This document shows positions 63,595 to 64,000 of a stretch of DNA of 64,000 nucleotides, one piece after another. Under the pieces are notes generated by a model, which saw only the letters and a list, made by a program, of their open reading frames with translations, made no database searches and was not told the DNA's origin. The DNA is from Elmis aenea (lineage: Eukaryota > Arthropoda > Insecta > Coleoptera > Elmidae), in the NCBI GenBank assembly GCA_947652605.1, contig OX393579.1, positions 4,030,001-4,094,000 of the forward strand, in the 5' to 3' direction. The stretch's first letter is position 1, and every line of letters starts with the position of its first letter. The position numbers and the translations under genes were made by a program.

Positions 63595-64000
63595 TTAAAA
63601 CACTTGAATTCTATGATTTTCCCGATCACACACCAAAATGTTTCCACTTGGTGTCACAGCAACACCTTCAAGTCCTTTGAACTCGCCATCAGAAGAACCC
63701 CAGCATCCAAACGTACTCAAGAACGTACCATCGGGATGGAAAATTTGAATCCTATTGTTACCTGAATCGGCCACGAAAATATATCCCTGATCATCGACCG
63801 CAACACCCCTGAAAAACACCCGGTACATTCACAACAGTTTACAATTTTTATCCGCTCTTAATACCTTGGGAATTTGAATTGTCCATCGGCCGATCCTTCG
63901 GTACCAAAAGTTGATAAAACTCGTCCATTCACGTCGAAGACTTGTATTCGATGATTGTTCGAATCTGAGACAATAACTCTGTTTGTATTTGAAACTGCAA
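63595..64000 (-). CDS. TRIM-NHL type protein, last two coding exons (partial, 5' end beyond the window)
   Basis: Coding segments on the minus strand are 64000-63865 and 63808-63595, joined across a 56-bp intron. The split codon AG|G encodes arginine. Together they encode 115 residues ending in HRIQVF and a TAA stop. They contain three consecutive NHL beta-propeller blades, each with the signature of a hydrophobic strand, D-S/R-x-N-H/N-R-I-Q-V/I-F, then a D-G-x-F-x-x-FG-type turn: SDSNNHRIQVF with LSTFGTEGS; GVAVDDQGYIFVADSGNNR with TFGCWGSSDGEF; GVAVTPSGNILVCDREN. In TRIM-NHL proteins this C-terminal propeller binds RNA or protein partners, while RING, B-box and coiled-coil parts lie N-terminal. 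The missing blades and N-terminus would be to the right of the window. From memory of the family, the sequence most resembles the thin/TRIM32/NHL-1 group, but mei-P26- or brat-like paralogues are not excluded, so no symbol is given. Confidence 0.93.
63809..63864 (-). other. 56-bp GT-AG intron in the NHL gene
   Basis: Read on the minus strand, CCCAAG|GTATTAAGAG is the donor and GTTTTTCAG|GGGTGTTGCG the acceptor. Splicing joins FKFP-R-GVAV in frame across an NHL blade boundary, as expected for this family. Unspliced translation would break the blade. The short length is typical of many insect introns. Confidence 0.9.

Noticed and set aside
63583..63765. 60-codon plus-strand frame
   Set aside because: Antisense shadow of the NHL exon.

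Overview
The window looks like eukaryotic, probably insect, heterochromatin running into a gene-bearing edge. The evidence is very AT-rich DNA, about 54 kb of tandem satellite, small nonautonomous DNA transposons, and the 3' end of a TRIM-NHL type gene with a 56-bp GT-AG intron. The short intron and the NHL sequence fit an insect. I cannot name the species or order.

Layout. (1) 1-16573 is satellite A, a 171-bp monomer; marker positions fit exactly 97 periods up to 16492, and the array runs off the left edge. Part of it (about 5985-12140) is organised as a 19-monomer (3,249-bp) higher-order repeat. (2) 16574-16773 is a 200-N assembly gap. (3) 16774-54388 is satellite B, a sister 171-bp family about 7-8% diverged from A. 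Marker positions fit exactly 217 monomers between 16818 and 54271 once one insertion and a few indels are counted. B shows dimers, a 174-bp variant block, 5-, 6- and 12/13-monomer duplications, and a 30/31-monomer (about 5.1-5.3 kb) duplication. (4) A 308-bp hAT-type MITE with a perfect 8-bp target-site duplication sits inside B at 36243-36550; its empty site is preserved in the duplicated copy 5,130 bp upstream. (5) 54389-60215 is a mosaic of a different 172-bp satellite (C) with a 330-bp fold-back element, a ~1-kb inverted-repeat element and a truncated MITE. (6) 60216-64000 is lower-copy DNA on the array flank. It holds a likely last coding exon on the minus strand (61955-62106), a more complete copy of the same MITE (62114-62465), and the last two coding exons of the TRIM-NHL gene (minus strand, 63595-64000, running off the right edge).

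The genes form no pathway that can be read from this window. The main interest is satellite evolution. Subfamilies, higher-order repeats and a transposon give a relative order of events. About half of the A monomers carry a motif matching 7 of the 9 key bases of the CENP-B box. No bacterial-type genes, CRISPR array, rRNA or tRNA was seen.
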